Part shown: piece by piece, positions 7,953 to 18,900 of the stretch | Layout: the number at the start of each line of letters is the position of its first letter | Numbering within the stretch: position 1 is the stretch's first letter | Source of the DNA: Corallococcus sp. | GTDB taxonomy: Bacteria > Bacillota > Clostridia > Christensenellales > CAG-314 | Assembly: GCA_023665205.1 (NCBI GenBank) | Contig: JAMPEJ010000003.1 | Coordinates: 124,001 to 188,000 of the forward strand | DNA length: 64,000 bases | Reading direction: 5' to 3' | Position numbers and translations under genes: made by a program | Notes under the pieces: generated by a model | What the model saw: the letters and a program-made list of their open reading frames with translations, nothing else | Database searches by the model: none | Told to the model about the DNA's origin: nothing

Positions 7953-10259
7953 CTAAGCAACGGAGTGCACGCCGCCCAAAATAACGCCGAAATAGGGGTA
8001 CTTGCTGCCGGCATTACCGGAACCCGCATTCATATAAATGCACATCAGGTCGCTGGGGTTAGCCCATGCGGCAAAACTTGCACCCGTAGGATCCGCCAAA
8101 CTTGTGGTAGTGTTCATATATGCATATGCGCTGCCGCTCTTAAACAATACCGTATTGTAGGCTTTCAAACCGCCGTTTACGCCTGCGGCGCCTGCGGTTT
8201 CTCCCCAATATACGGGGTCCTCCATAGAGTACGTTTCCTGAGACGAACCGTTATCGCGGATAAAGTCGCCCTTGATCCAAAGACGGTTAGCGTCGTCCTT
8301 TGCCGCACTCATAATATCGCCCGGTTCGGGGCAGATGACGGCAATCAGGTTGAGCAGTTTTTCCGCGCCGCCCTCGGCGTTGTTGTGCTGCATGGTAAGA
8401 CGTACGTATCCTTGCAAAAGTTGATCCATATCCTTGATTTTGTTAAACAGCAATTGCGCGTTAAAAATCGAATACCAAGATTCCGTACCCGCCGCATAGG
8501 CTTCCAACACAGATTTGTCGTCCACCGTTACGGAGCATTTGCGCTTGCTGTAATCGTCCGTAGGATCGTATCTGTCGATTTTTCTTTCGCCGTCCACTAC
8601 TATCATAAGCGGACCGCCGGCGCCTTTCAATACGCTGTTAGAAACGTTGACCTTCGTGCGGAACAGATAGATCATATTGGAATATGCGTCGGTAAGTTTG
8701 CTATCGGTAAGATTGATTGCGGAACTTCCGTATTCCGATTCCGTCGAGACGTATCCCGAATTGCTGATAACGATGATATGCGTGTAGCACGTGCGCATAT
8801 TGACGTTAGTAATATCCAAACGGTCTGTGCCTGTGATAAGTCCTAAAAGACCTGCGGCAACTCCGTCGGAAGATTCGCTTTTGCCCATATTGCCCGTAAT
8901 ATCCACGTTTTCCATGGTAAGGTTCAAAACAACGTTCGTAGACGTCTTGACAGAACCCAAAATCGCCCAGTGAGATTTAGGATTGTTGCCGGCATTCTTT
9001 TCGTTGGTAACGTAACTTACCAATTGACGGCCGCTGTTTTCGGCTTCTACAGTCTTAAGCGACATATAGTTGCCGGATACGCTGCACTGGTTCGTCATAT
9101 ACAGCGCCTTTTGTATAGTGTTGATAGAATAGTCTTCCTGACCGCCGTTCCAAAGACGGAACGTTCCGCCGTCGCCTACGCCGTCGATCAAGGATCCCAA
9201 AAGTTCAGAACCTTCAGGGAAGTTGCATGCGTCGAAAAATTCCTTAGCCTGCGAATATCCGCGTTGATATTTGTTGCTGCCGTTTTCCAAATTTACAACC
9301 GTACCTTCCTCCCAGAAATAGTCTTTGGGAAGATTATCCGGATTTATTTCAATATCCCCGTGCAGCACGATTTGAGTAACGTCCGTGTATTCGGAAAGTT
9401 TTTTGTCGTCCCAACGCAACGTTCTGTCTTTTTGATTTGCCCAATGTTTGACGTTGAGATTGTCGTATACGGACAAACCGAACATATCGTAGACGTTGTA
9501 CGCGTCAACTACCATAAATTCAATCGTCAGCGTGGTTTCCTCCAAGGTATCCGCAACCTTGTAAATATCCGTATCTAAACTTACCTCCATTTTGAAGTAT
9601 TCGCCGTTGGCAACTTCGTTAAATTTGTAGTAGTTTCCGCTTTTGGTAACGTAAGTTGCGGTCTGATCTGGCGTAAGTGCCGTGTATGCCGCGTCTAAAT
9701 CGGACTTTGTACTCAACTTCATTGTAGTGGCGACGTTGGAACCGAGATCTTTCAATTCGCCGTTTTCACTTCCCTCGACCAGAGGAGAAAATTGGAATTT
9801 GTTGACTGAACCCACCTTGTATACTGCGCCGGATTGCGTAAAAGCGTCCTCGTTGCCTGTGTTATCGGCAGATCGGGACAAATACGTACCGTAACTTTCA
9901 GGATACCTGAACGATCTTACCGTGGCGTTTATCGGCGTATCGCCGGCGACGATTTCGATGGCGAACTCTGCCGTTTTTCCACCATAGGTGACGGTCAAAG
10001 TAGCGGAGCCTTCCTGCGCGGTGCTTATTTGATTGTACTTAACGCCGCTGTCGGTAAACTTGACTTCGTCGGTCGCGCCGTCCTCGTAGGTGACGGTCAA
10101 AACGCCTTTGGAGTAGTCGATAACGTCGCCCACGTGGTAGACGCTGTCGATAGTGCCGTTTTTGACTTCTATTTTGGCAACGGGATTACTGCACGCCGCC
10201 AAAGACAAAGAAAGTGCAAATACAAGCACAAGCATTACTGCGGTTAGTATTTTTTTCAT
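7953..10259 (-). CDS. Lipoprotein with Ig-like domain and beta-helix-like region
   Basis: 768 residues. The signal peptide ends in a lipobox (SLAACSN), giving a membrane-anchored extracellular protein. Residues about 25-105 look like a bacterial Ig-like (Big_3) domain (VGDVIDYSKGVLTVTYEDGATDEV). The middle (about 400-600) has repeated short strands with Asn/Asp/Ser turns (VDITGN, LDITNVNM, VNVSNSVLKGAGG) typical of right-handed parallel beta-helix proteins, often carbohydrate-active or adhesive. No catalytic motif was recognised. It is the last gene of a minus-strand operon with an ABC transporter, 61 bases after the small anchored protein gene, so it may bind or process the transported substrate. 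Confidence 0.65.
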   Translation of the reverse strand: MKKILTAVMLVLVFALSLSLAACSNPVAKIEVKNGTIDSVYHVGDVIDYSKGVLTVTYEDGATDEVKFTDSGVKYNQISTAQEGSATLTVTYGGKTAEFAIEIVAGDTPINATVRSFRYPESYGTYLSRSADNTGNEDAFTQSGAVYKVGSVNKFQFSPLVEGSENGELKDLGSNVATTMKLSTKSDLDAAYTALTPDQTATYVTKSGNYYKFNEVANGEYFKMEVSLDTDIYKVADTLEETTLTIEFMVVDAYNVYDMFGLSVYDNLNVKHWANQKDRTLRWDDKKLSEYTDVTQIVLHGDIEINPDNLPKDYFWEEGTVVNLENGSNKYQRGYSQAKEFFDACNFPEGSELLGSLIDGVGDGGTFRLWNGGQEDYSINTIQKALYMTNQCSVSGNYMSLKTVEAENSGRQLVSYVTNEKNAGNNPKSHWAILGSVKTSTNVVLNLTMENVDITGNMGKSESSDGVAAGLLGLITGTDRLDITNVNMRTCYTHIIVISNSGYVSTESEYGSSAINLTDSKLTDAYSNMIYLFRTKVNVSNSVLKGAGGPLMIVVDGERKIDRYDPTDDYSKRKCSVTVDDKSVLEAYAAGTESWYSIFNAQLLFNKIKDMDQLLQGYVRLTMQHNNAEGGAEKLLNLIAVICPEPGDIMSAAKDDANRLWIKGDFIRDNGSSQETYSMEDPVYWGETAGAAGVNGGLKAYNTVLFKSGSAYAYMNTTTSLADPTGASFAAWANPSDLMCIYMNAGSGNAGSKYPYFGVILGGVHSVA

Positions 10260-10320
10260 ACTGAATTTGTTCTCCTTTCTTTTTTGTTACGTATATTTCA
10301 GCGCCCGAAGGCGTTATTGC

Positions 10321-10815
10321 CTATTCCATATAAACCAACAGGTTCATAATCGCATTGCTTCCGTCTGTGGAACGGAAAGTGACTACTATATCCGCTTTTT
10401 GCTTGAAAGTGATAACGTTGTTTCTAAGCGAAGCGCTGTTACTTTGGTCGCCGCCTTCGCCAACGACACCGCCTTTGCTGTCGTAAGAAATGACGATTTT
10501 CAAATTACGGTTTGTTGCGTCGTTAGGTAATATTTCGTAATCGGCAACGACGGTCAAGCCGTCTTCGTACGGCACAAACACGTAGTAGGTGTTCGGCTGA
10601 CTGGGATGGACGCGAATTTGATTTTTAGCGTCGGACCCATCCGGATAGTATGTGTATACCGTGTTGTTTCCGTCGTTTAACACCACCTGCGTCGGTACGA
10701 TACGGTCGATATACACCTTGACGTTGTAGGACATAATCTTCATTCCGAATATGCCCACTATCACGACGGACAGGACAAACACTATCAATAGAATTAGAAC
10801 GGTAGATTTTTTCAT
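10321..10815 (-). CDS. Single-pass anchored protein of the ABC operon
   Basis: 164 residues: an N-terminal transmembrane segment (about 5-27) followed by an extracellular, strand-rich domain of about 130 residues. No family recognised. It starts nine bases after the permease gene ends and is certainly co-transcribed with it. A role as periplasm-side accessory subunit of the transporter is inferred from position only. Confidence 0.6.
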   Translation of the reverse strand: MKKSTVLILLIVFVLSVVIVGIFGMKIMSYNVKVYIDRIVPTQVVLNDGNNTVYTYYPDGSDAKNQIRVHPSQPNTYYVFVPYEDGLTVVADYEILPNDATNRNLKIVISYDSKGGVVGEGGDQSNSASLRNNVITFKQKADIVVTFRSTDGSNAIMNLLVYME

Positions 10816-10824
10816 ACGCGCGCC

Positions 10825-12480
10825 CTACTTTTCCGCATAGTACAGTTTGCAACGCACAAAGAACAAGTACGCCCTTGCGCCCAGCAAAACCGCCGTGACA
10901 ATAAGCACCTTGACAAGCGCTTTGACAATGCTTTCGTTAGACAAAAAATACAAAACAAACGCCACTACGGCCGACAAAACCGTAGCAATGAGCATAGCCT
11001 TGCGTTCGTTCGGGTTATCGTAGTCCAAGCCCAATGTTTGGAAATTTTCCGTTTTGGGATTCATGACGTCCAATTCCGCGCTCCACAGCAAATGAGCCAA
11101 ACCTGTGAATATTACTATAAAGCACAACATGGCCGCTTCGCCTGCCGACGTGCCGCTTACCGCGGCATACAAAATAACGGCAAATACCGAAGATACGACG
11201 AGCAATACGGCGCGGGTCACAAGACGTGAGCAGGTTATTGTCAACATTTTGACCGGGCGCGTTTTTTCCAAGTTGCGCGCACCGCCGTCACGGCTGTAAA
11301 CCGAAGCGTAAGCCGTATTGAAAGACAAAGCCGTCATCAATATTACCAACGTACTGAAAGCGCGCGTCATGATTTGTCCGGTCATACTGGTATTCATTGC
11401 AGCGTACACCTTGTTCAATGCGTACACCAACGCTGCAGGTAGAACCACTTGCAAAACAACGCTTACTATAAACTTGCTGCTGCGAAAATTGCGTTGCAGA
11501 TCCTGCCAAAACATACTGCTGAGATTACCGTGCACTTTGTTTTTGCGAGGAGGAACTACGCGTTTTTCGTATTCGAACTGTCTGCTGGCCATCCTGAAAA
11601 ACAACGGACGCGCCAGCAAAAACGCCAAGCCCAAACTTGCGGCGAGCACTGCGGTCAGAATGCCGAAATACGCCATAGTCATACCGGAAAGCAATGCGGA
11701 GGAAATCTTGAGCGTACCGCCTATCACCATAAGATTGACGTAGTGATACGGAGCGAAAATTCCGGCGAAACTACGCAAAAACTTTTGTATGCCGGCGGAT
11801 ATACTACCCCATTGTCCGATCAAGTTTATGTTTTGGGGAATCTTGCCGATGACGACAAAAAACAGCCACACGGCCAACACCGTTACTACAGTTGTAAGCG
11901 CCAGTTGAAGCCAACGGTAACGACGCACGAAATTGCCTACAAACAATGCGGGAATACTTATTATCGACGCCAAAGCGACAGGCAATAGCGAAAACAGGAA
12001 GAAGCATACGATAAGCCACGGATAAAAGTACCACACTGCGCCGCCGGTGATACCGTACGCCAAATACATAGGTACGGTAAAAGTAAGGTTGCGTTTAAGT
12101 TCGAATATAAAGTACACGATAAGTTTGGACAAAAACACGCCCGCGTGTCCGACAGGCAGCGTCAAAAGTACGGCGTTATCCTTAGACAGATACAGCGTTT
12201 CCGTCAGTCCTACGATACAGGAAACAAGCGACATCAACTGTATCACCGTAAAAATCACCGTGATGACCGTATCCGGCAAAACGTCTCCGAAAGAGAAAAT
12301 GCCGAACTTTTTACACAGTTTGAACACAAAGTAGAACGCTATGGTAATAATTGCAAACAGCAATGCGTATAACACCGACTTAAACAACAAGGACTTTTTG
12401 TTGCGAATAAACGAAAGGTCGATTTTGTCGCGAAGCTGCATTACGACAAGCGTTTTAAGATTGGAAACAGTCTCGCGCAT
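10825..12480 (-). CDS. ABC-2-like / putative ABC exporter permease
   Basis: 551 residues with about ten to twelve hydrophobic segments and a large central cytosolic loop rich in Arg/Lys (KRVVPPRKNKVHGNLSSMFWQDLQRNFRSSKF). The pattern resembles 'putative ABC exporter' permeases of Bacillota, in which an EKR/YLSKDNAVLLTLPV region after the second to third helix is typical. The ATG directly abuts the TAA of the upstream ATPase fusion gene, consistent with a stoichiometric partner. Substrate unknown; export rather than import is likely because the ATPase is of the type used by ABC-2 exporters. Confidence 0.7.
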   Translation of the reverse strand: MRETVSNLKTLVVMQLRDKIDLSFIRNKKSLLFKSVLYALLFAIITIAFYFVFKLCKKFGIFSFGDVLPDTVITVIFTVIQLMSLVSCIVGLTETLYLSKDNAVLLTLPVGHAGVFLSKLIVYFIFELKRNLTFTVPMYLAYGITGGAVWYFYPWLIVCFFLFSLLPVALASIISIPALFVGNFVRRYRWLQLALTTVVTVLAVWLFFVVIGKIPQNINLIGQWGSISAGIQKFLRSFAGIFAPYHYVNLMVIGGTLKISSALLSGMTMAYFGILTAVLAASLGLAFLLARPLFFRMASRQFEYEKRVVPPRKNKVHGNLSSMFWQDLQRNFRSSKFIVSVVLQVVLPAALVYALNKVYAAMNTSMTGQIMTRAFSTLVILMTALSFNTAYASVYSRDGGARNLEKTRPVKMLTITCSRLVTRAVLLVVSSVFAVILYAAVSGTSAGEAAMLCFIVIFTGLAHLLWSAELDVMNPKTENFQTLGLDYDNPNERKAMLIATVLSAVVAFVLYFLSNESIVKALVKVLIVTAVLLGARAYLFFVRCKLYYAEK

Positions 12481-14892
12481 TTATTTGTCGCTCCCTTGCG
12501 TTTGGTCTTGCTTTTCGCTTTGTTCCGGGTTGTTTATCGGTTGTTCCGTTTGAGTATCGGACTTGTCCGATTCGGACGCGGGTTCCGCCCGATTGGACTT
12601 GCCGAGTTTGCCGAAGAGACCGCGTTTGGTTTTTGCGGGTTTTTCCTCCACGCCACTTGCAGTAACGCCGTCCACCGCAATAGGATTGACCTCGCTGCCG
12701 TTTATCGTTTGCATGTAGAATTCTTCCAAACTTTCGCCGTTGGTTTCCATTTGGTGAACGTCCTTGACGCACTGGATCTGCCCCTTACGAATGATGGCGA
12801 TCTTATCGCAGATACGCTCTACTACGTCGATAATGTGACTGGAAAAGAACACCACGTTGCCTTCCTTTGCATGACGTTTCATACATTCTTTTACTTGATA
12901 AATACTGTTTGGGTCCAACCCCGTCAAAGGCTCGTCCAGTATCCACACTTTGGGGTTATGGATAAGCGCCGACATTATGGTAACTTTCTGCTTCATACCG
13001 TGCGAATACGTTTTTATAGGGTTGTCTATTGCCGACTGAAATTCGAACAATTCGATAAATCTGTTCAGGCGCTCGTCGCGGTCTTCCTGCGAAACGCCGT
13101 ACAAATCTGCAATATAGTTGATATATTCGCGCGCCGTAAGCCTTTCGTACAAGGCGTAATGGTCAGGCACAAAACCGATTTGCTTCTTAGCCTGAACAGG
13201 CTGAGTTTTGACGTCGTAGCCGCACACCTCTATGGAACCGTCCGTTATGGTCTGAATACCGACGATGCTTTTGATGATCGTAGATTTTCCCGCCCCGTTA
13301 GGACCGAGGAAACCGAATATCTCGCCGCCTACGACTTCCAAATCGGCGTCCTTGACCGCGTAGACGTCGCTTGCTCCGTAGCGCTTGGTGAATTTTTTCA
13401 AAACCAGTTTGTTTGCGTTTTCCATACTCATAGGCTCCTCTATGCTTCTGCCTGCCAGTTTAACTTGCAATGCCAAGTTGTCGACTTTTATCTTTTTGTT
13501 GCGGGCGGCGATATCCTGCCAACCGGTTATAACGCCGAACGCCAGTTCGTACACAAACCATACTGCAAACGCCAAGCCCACGTACACCAACAAAAACAAA
13601 AATTGATACACGGGATAGAAAGTGAAATTCAAGTCGCCGATATCGAACTGCCACACCACGTTGCGGGTTTTTTCCGCCCACGTACCCAGTTTTTCCGCAA
13701 TGAAATCGCTGTTGAGGAAAAAGTAGTCCACGTCCGGATTGTAGTTGGTAAACCAAGCGTTAAACACTATCATCAGCACAAAATAAACCGCAAACCCCAC
13801 CATGCTATACTGAAACTCTTTCCAACGCGGACGGCGGAATATTCCCAAGCCAACTATAAGAAGCGGCATAAAAAATGCCTGATAATGATTGAGATAGAAC
13901 CGCCACACAAAGGGGGAAATAAACGGATGCGTAGAATTGTAGTTTGGCATCAACAACGCAAACAACGCGCCCAATACGTTTATAAAATAGGTAAAGTAGA
14001 AAAGTTTTTTCCACTTGAACGTGAGGCACAAAGGAGTGATAAACATTGCCGTGTTGCACAAATGCAACGGTAAATTGGTTACCCAATCCTTGCTTATGAA
14101 ATCGGCGAATTTGTAAAACAGCATAAAGTTTATCAGACCCGCCCAAGCGTAATACATCATAGAAAAACGGCGCGTTTCGTCTGATTTGTCTTTCAAAAGC
14201 AGATACAGCACCACCGGTATGACGAACGCCGGATACAGCAACAGCCTGTGATACAAATTAAGGTTTTTGGGGTTGGTGGAAAACTTGAGAGGATCCAACA
14301 AGACGTTGAATGTGAAACTTGGCAAAGAAGCCAAGACTAACCCCAAAATGCCCAAAGCAAACCAAAGCCATTCCGTCTTATGCAAAAGTATCTTGCGAGC
14401 GTTTACTACGGTATAAACGACGCAAAAGCCCAAGCCTATCCCCGCTTCTACCGACATAAGCAGAGCACGGTAGTCAAACGCGGAAAGCGCAGCGTTGCCG
14501 GTTATGGCAGTCACGTGATTGAACAAAAAAGCAAAGTTTATCAAAAACGTAAACGACGCGAAAAAAGATACCAGCGCCGGCATACTTTTCAATTTGAAAA
14601 ATGGCGCCAAAATAATCAATAATTCCGCAGCATTGGCAAACCATACCTGAAAAAGCGCCAAGACGATCCATCCCTTAGCGGAGAAAGTCGCATCGGATAC
14701 TTTCAAATTCGAAATAGAAAGTATTGCGTCGCGACCGGTCATATAGCGCACGAAAAACACCGTCGCCAAAATAAGCGAAAGAGATTTGAAAAATATATTG
14801 AGTTTTTTCGAGGCTTTGAAGTGCAACAGTATGCCTACTCCGACCAAAACCGCTGCTACTAACGCCGCCGTAAGATAATATAATATCAACAT
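12481..14892 (-). CDS. Fusion: YwaF/TMEM164-like membrane domain + ABC transporter ATPase
   Basis: 803 residues from the ATG at 14890-14892 (AAAGGAAG nine bases before); a 33-residue longer reading is unlikely. Residues 1-480 form an integral membrane domain with about a dozen helices, containing LPLHLCNTAMFI and FYLNHYQAFF, which resemble conserved segments of YwaF/TIGR02206 and TMEM164 proteins. Residues about 490-720 are an ABC ATPase: GPNGAGKST (Walker A), YSHGMKQK (signature variant), WILDEPLTGLDP (Walker B) and a switch His in FFSSHI. A charged, probably disordered cytosolic tail of about 75 residues ends the protein. An internal GAGGAG (13435-13440) nine bases before an in-frame ATG (13423-13425) could also give a free 314-residue ATPase. 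The permease gene follows at once. Confidence 0.8.
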   Translation of the reverse strand: MLILYYLTAALVAAVLVGVGILLHFKASKKLNIFFKSLSLILATVFFVRYMTGRDAILSISNLKVSDATFSAKGWIVLALFQVWFANAAELLIILAPFFKLKSMPALVSFFASFTFLINFAFLFNHVTAITGNAALSAFDYRALLMSVEAGIGLGFCVVYTVVNARKILLHKTEWLWFALGILGLVLASLPSFTFNVLLDPLKFSTNPKNLNLYHRLLLYPAFVIPVVLYLLLKDKSDETRRFSMMYYAWAGLINFMLFYKFADFISKDWVTNLPLHLCNTAMFITPLCLTFKWKKLFYFTYFINVLGALFALLMPNYNSTHPFISPFVWRFYLNHYQAFFMPLLIVGLGIFRRPRWKEFQYSMVGFAVYFVLMIVFNAWFTNYNPDVDYFFLNSDFIAEKLGTWAEKTRNVVWQFDIGDLNFTFYPVYQFLFLLVYVGLAFAVWFVYELAFGVITGWQDIAARNKKIKVDNLALQVKLAGRSIEEPMSMENANKLVLKKFTKRYGASDVYAVKDADLEVVGGEIFGFLGPNGAGKSTIIKSIVGIQTITDGSIEVCGYDVKTQPVQAKKQIGFVPDHYALYERLTAREYINYIADLYGVSQEDRDERLNRFIELFEFQSAIDNPIKTYSHGMKQKVTIMSALIHNPKVWILDEPLTGLDPNSIYQVKECMKRHAKEGNVVFFSSHIIDVVERICDKIAIIRKGQIQCVKDVHQMETNGESLEEFYMQTINGSEVNPIAVDGVTASGVEEKPAKTKRGLFGKLGKSNRAEPASESDKSDTQTEQPINNPEQSEKQDQTQGSDK
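13423..13440 (-). promoter_or_regulatory. Internal ribosome binding site and start codon inside the fusion gene
   Basis: Minus strand GAGGAG (13435-13440), nine bases, then ATG (13423-13425), in frame with the ABC domain. The two Glu codons of the fusion linker (SIEEP) form the Shine-Dalgarno sequence. A second in-frame ATG lies at 13429-13431 but is too close. Confidence 0.5.
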
Positions 14893-15234
14893 ATTTTTTT
14901 GCTTCCTTTGTGTTTTTTGTTTTGCCGACAACCGCGCGGGCTTTGCGAAACGTCCGTGTCGGATTGCAACAAAAAAATCCGTCCTGCACATAGAGTGTGC
15001 ACAAAAAACGGATTTAGTTTACTTGGGTTACAATTGTAAGCCGAAATACCGCACGGGGGGGGTATGCGCGTATAAAAACAAACCGTATGCGGCAGTCAAT
15101 ACTGCATCGTGCCACAAAGCGGCAAAAATTGACTAATGCAATACGCACAAAGCCTATTATTTCCTCGGCGAAGCATACCGTCCTAGCGCACGCAAAAAAG
15201 CGGCGCTTGGAAAAAGCAACCCTGCTATTAAGTT
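14893..15234. other. Intergenic region with G-run and imperfect dyad
   Basis: 342 bases without a supported gene. An imperfect inverted repeat (AAATCCGT ... ACGGATTT, about 14975-15016) precedes the fusion gene and could be a leader hairpin. A run of eight G follows at about 15054-15061. No convincing promoter seen. Confidence 0.4.
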
Positions 15235-15684
15235 TTAAGCCAAAAAGGCCACGTGTTGTTTATAGGAAAATACGCAAACTCGGCTGACCGACTTTTGCGA
15301 AAACAATTTGCCGTTTCTTTGCGACGTTCTGAAAAAACGCATTGCAACGGATGCGGCGGTGAATTTGAGAATGCAGCCGACGGCTGTCGCCACCACTGCG
15401 ATGGAAAACGCTACAAATTTGTACTGCGCAAATAAAGAAAGTATAACGGCTACGTTTTGCGTCATAAACGAACGCAAACCGCTTTCCAACAAACGCACAA
15501 ACTCCATCGAAACGGGTTTGACGTTATCGAACAACAGTACGACGCAAACGTTCAAAACTAAATAGACCAATACTGCAAGCAAAAATTTGACAATACACCT
15601 TACGGTGTTGCCTATTTTACGCGCCGTGGTATTGAGTTTTTCCAGTCCGTCTTCGATGTCGAAGCACTCCGGTAAAGGTTGCAT
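15235..15684 (-). CDS. Hypothetical membrane protein
   Basis: 149 residues with two or three hydrophobic segments (about 30-52, 76-90, 92-112) and a short soluble N-terminus. The ATG has AGAGG at a suitable distance. No family recognised; no operon partner, since it is separated by over 250 bases on both sides. Confidence 0.5.
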   Translation of the reverse strand: MQPLPECFDIEDGLEKLNTTARKIGNTVRCIVKFLLAVLVYLVLNVCVVLLFDNVKPVSMEFVRLLESGLRSFMTQNVAVILSLFAQYKFVAFSIAVVATAVGCILKFTAASVAMRFFRTSQRNGKLFSQKSVSRVCVFSYKQHVAFLA

Positions 15685-15891
15685 AAGGCCTCTTTACTGT
15701 TGCAAAAATCGTTAGCATATGCGTTTTGACCGCACGCCTAAACGTAAGACAATTGTAAATTAACGGACAAAATATGTCAATACAATTGCAGTAAAAATGG
15801 AAAAAGCACGCCGTTTTTTTAATAATATTAAACAAAAAACGTAATTTTTGCGCAAAAAACCGAAACATTCCGTGCGCCGCGACAATACAAA

Positions 15892-15929
15892 TACAAAAAA
15901 TTCACGCCCGTATTTGGGGCGTGAATTTA
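15892..15929 (-). terminator. Terminator of the transglutaminase-like gene
   Basis: AAATTCACGCCC / GGGCGTGAATTT, 12-base arms (15898-15928), followed on the minus strand by six T. Confidence 0.85.
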
Positions 15930-15939
15930 CTACATACCG

Positions 15940-18900
15940 TTATTTTTTCTTTTTTTCGGCGGTCGTTTTAGATGACGTCTTTGAAGAAGACGAACTCTTA
16001 GAAGCCGGTTTTGCGGAAGCAGATTTCGCGGCAAATTTTGTCGCCGTGGATTTAGGCACGGACTTGGTTGCCGCAGCAGTTTTGGTTTTGCTTGCATCCG
16101 ACTTGTTTTTTGCAGGCTGCGCCGTTGCCGGTTTTGCTTTTTTCGTACCCGTCGACGCGACGGATTTTGCGCCTCCGGTCGTTGCAGACGACTTGGCTGC
16201 CGCAACCGACGTAGATTTTACCGTATTGCCTGTTTTGGTTTGTTTGGGCGTAGCCGACGTAGATTTCTTTGCAGAAGACTTTTTGCCGGAAGAAGATTTA
16301 GCCGTTTTGGAAGCGCCCGCCGTAGCAGTTTGCTTCTTGTTTTTAACCAAGAACCACCAAGCGGCAAATCCTGCGCCGGCAAGTACCAACACGACGGCAA
16401 TCACGCCGATAACGATACCCGCGACGTTTGGAGAATTCGGGGCGAGAGGATCGGCCGACTTGTCTAAAACGTCAAAAACTGAGAAGCCTTTGTTTTGATA
16501 TTCTTCGGCTATTTTCTCGTTTACAAAGGTTACTTCCAACATTCCGCCGTTGGAGTTTAAGTCGTTTTTGGAAATGGTAATGCTGCATTGCTTAGCGTCG
16601 GAAACGGTCAAGGCTTTGCCGTTAAGCGTCACTTTGCCGATGACAAACCCTTCGTCCGCCTTCAAATCGTAAGAAATGGTTTCTCCGGTAATTTCCGCAA
16701 TACCGCTTTTGCCGTTGGTCGCGACAGTTCCTTTGCCTCCGTTTACGGTTGCGTACACAAAGGACTGACTTCCGTTTTGTACCGCCGCGCTGGTATTTTT
16801 GACCTGAACGATAGTAAACGGGCTGAAACTTGTAACCTTGGCGATAAGACCGTATTCCGTAACTATTACGGGGATTTCCTCTACGCCGATAATATTTTTA
16901 TCTGCGTCGCGTTTGTAGTGATAAATTTTGAAAGTGGTTCCCGCATCGTCGGGGCTGTATCCGTCGGGAAAACCGAACGCAACCTGCATATAACTGCCGT
17001 TGGGGACGTCTCTGACCATTCCGCAGATTTGCAGGTCTATCTCATACGTTGAAGAAGCTATGATTTCGTCGCTCTTTATGCCGGTTTCCTGTTTCAAAAC
17101 CGCATCCATTTGCTGCTCCTGCGCAGAAGTGGGCTTACTTGCAACCAGTACCAACTGACTGCGTTGACTCTCGGCAAAATACTTGCCGTTTTCGTCTTTG
17201 AAATCGGTTACGGACAAATCGGAATTATCCAAAATCTTGGGTTGTCCGAATACGCTCATATACAATCTGCCGTCGTTGAACACCTTACTGCACACTACGC
17301 TTTTGCCCTTGAAAGAGTATGCGACGGGATCGGGAACTTTTTTACTTTTAACTCCGACAAGATTTACGGGAGTAAAGTAATAGGAAGCCATATTGTGAAC
17401 GTACATTTTGCTGGGAGTAAACTTAAAAGTTATCGTTCTGTCGCCGTCCCAATTAAAATCGGTCAATACGGCGTGTTCTTTTACCGTATCGTTACCGTGC
17501 GACGTTACGTAATCAATGCCTATATCTTCTTGAGACGCGCCTTCGGCAAGTTCGAGTTTGTCGCTGTATACTATTTTTATGTCGTACGTTTTGTCAACGG
17601 GCAAATCGCCTCCGTTGGACGGAGTGCCTATTCCTCCCGGTGAGGGAATGTAGGATTGATAACCGTTATTTTGATAAGGCGCCGTAGGTTCTACGACAAA
17701 ATGTTCTTGAGTAAGCGTGCCTTCTTTATAAGCGTAACAGAAAGGCTTTCCGGCGTTTTCACTACCTTCGGGATACGTCGAGCCGAGACTGTCGTCCGGC
17801 AAAATATCAACTAAGGCGAACTGTACGTACTCGGTAGAAGGATACACGAACGTACTTGTGTCCGTCTCGTTAAATTGGAACGGCGTAGCTGCTACAACGT
17901 TATAGTTGATACAATGATACCATGCCGACCAAACGGAAGCGTCGCTGTTATCGCGGTAAGCGTAGCGGTAAACGAGATACTTACCTTCGTCTTGCAATTT
18001 GTATGCACTCTTGTCACCGAAAGATATTGTCAAATTCAAAATCTTACCGTAACTGGCAGTATCGGTGTATTCGCCGATAACGGTCATACCGTTTTCGTCG
18101 CTGTCAACTCCGAAATCGTAAGGCTTTAACGCAGGATAACGGAGTTCGTAGCCGGAAGATGACACGACGTTATCTTCGCTGTACTTTTCGTCAATTGCTT
18201 GACCGCCTACAAGCATCCATTTGTTATCAGAGGTTGTATTGTTAGTCGGGTCGACCATATACCATTGTCCGTCAACCTGAACATAGTTCCACATGTGCGG
18301 CTGATATCCGCCCTTATCATTGTTGTAAACATATCCCTGAACTAGTACGCAAGGGATATTGAGCCTATCCAACACGGCTTTGAAGCCCTTTGCATAACCT
18401 TCGCAAACCGATTCGTTTTTGATCAGAGAACCGTACGCGGAATAGATAAACGGCGCTTTGTCGGTATCAACGTTGCGGTCGCCCTCCACTTTTGTACCGT
18501 AGCCGTAGACGTTGTGTTCGCCCAAGTAACCGTTTACGTATTCGATTTTTTCTTTAACCGTCGTCTTTTTGTTTGCTTCTGCCGCAATTGCCGTCACCTT
18601 GCTTTCGTAAGCGTCGATTGCCGATTGCAATTCCGCTTGCGAACTCCAATTGCCGACGTAAGTATTAAGCACTCTGCTGGAATCCAAATACGCAGCGTAT
18701 TCTTTGCCGTTTTGCCCTGCGCTTATAGACGTAGAGAAAACGTCAGCATAAAACAAGTCGGGGTGGTCCATATAGAATGCGTCGCGTCCCGCGCCGTAGG
18801 ACTTTGCAAGTTTGTCGCTTGCGCCGTTGACGTAGGCGGCGACCTGTTCGCTTGTCGCAACGTTGTTTGCGATCAAATCGTACTGAACGGCTCCCTTTTT

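Noticed and set aside
12496..14073. 525-codon open frame on the plus strand
   Set aside because: It is antisense to the ABC fusion gene, has no ribosome binding site and no family-like pattern.
15848..16498. 216-codon plus-strand frame with Ala/Asp/Val-rich product
   Set aside because: Antisense reading of the Lys/Ala/Ser-rich tail of the transglutaminase-like protein.
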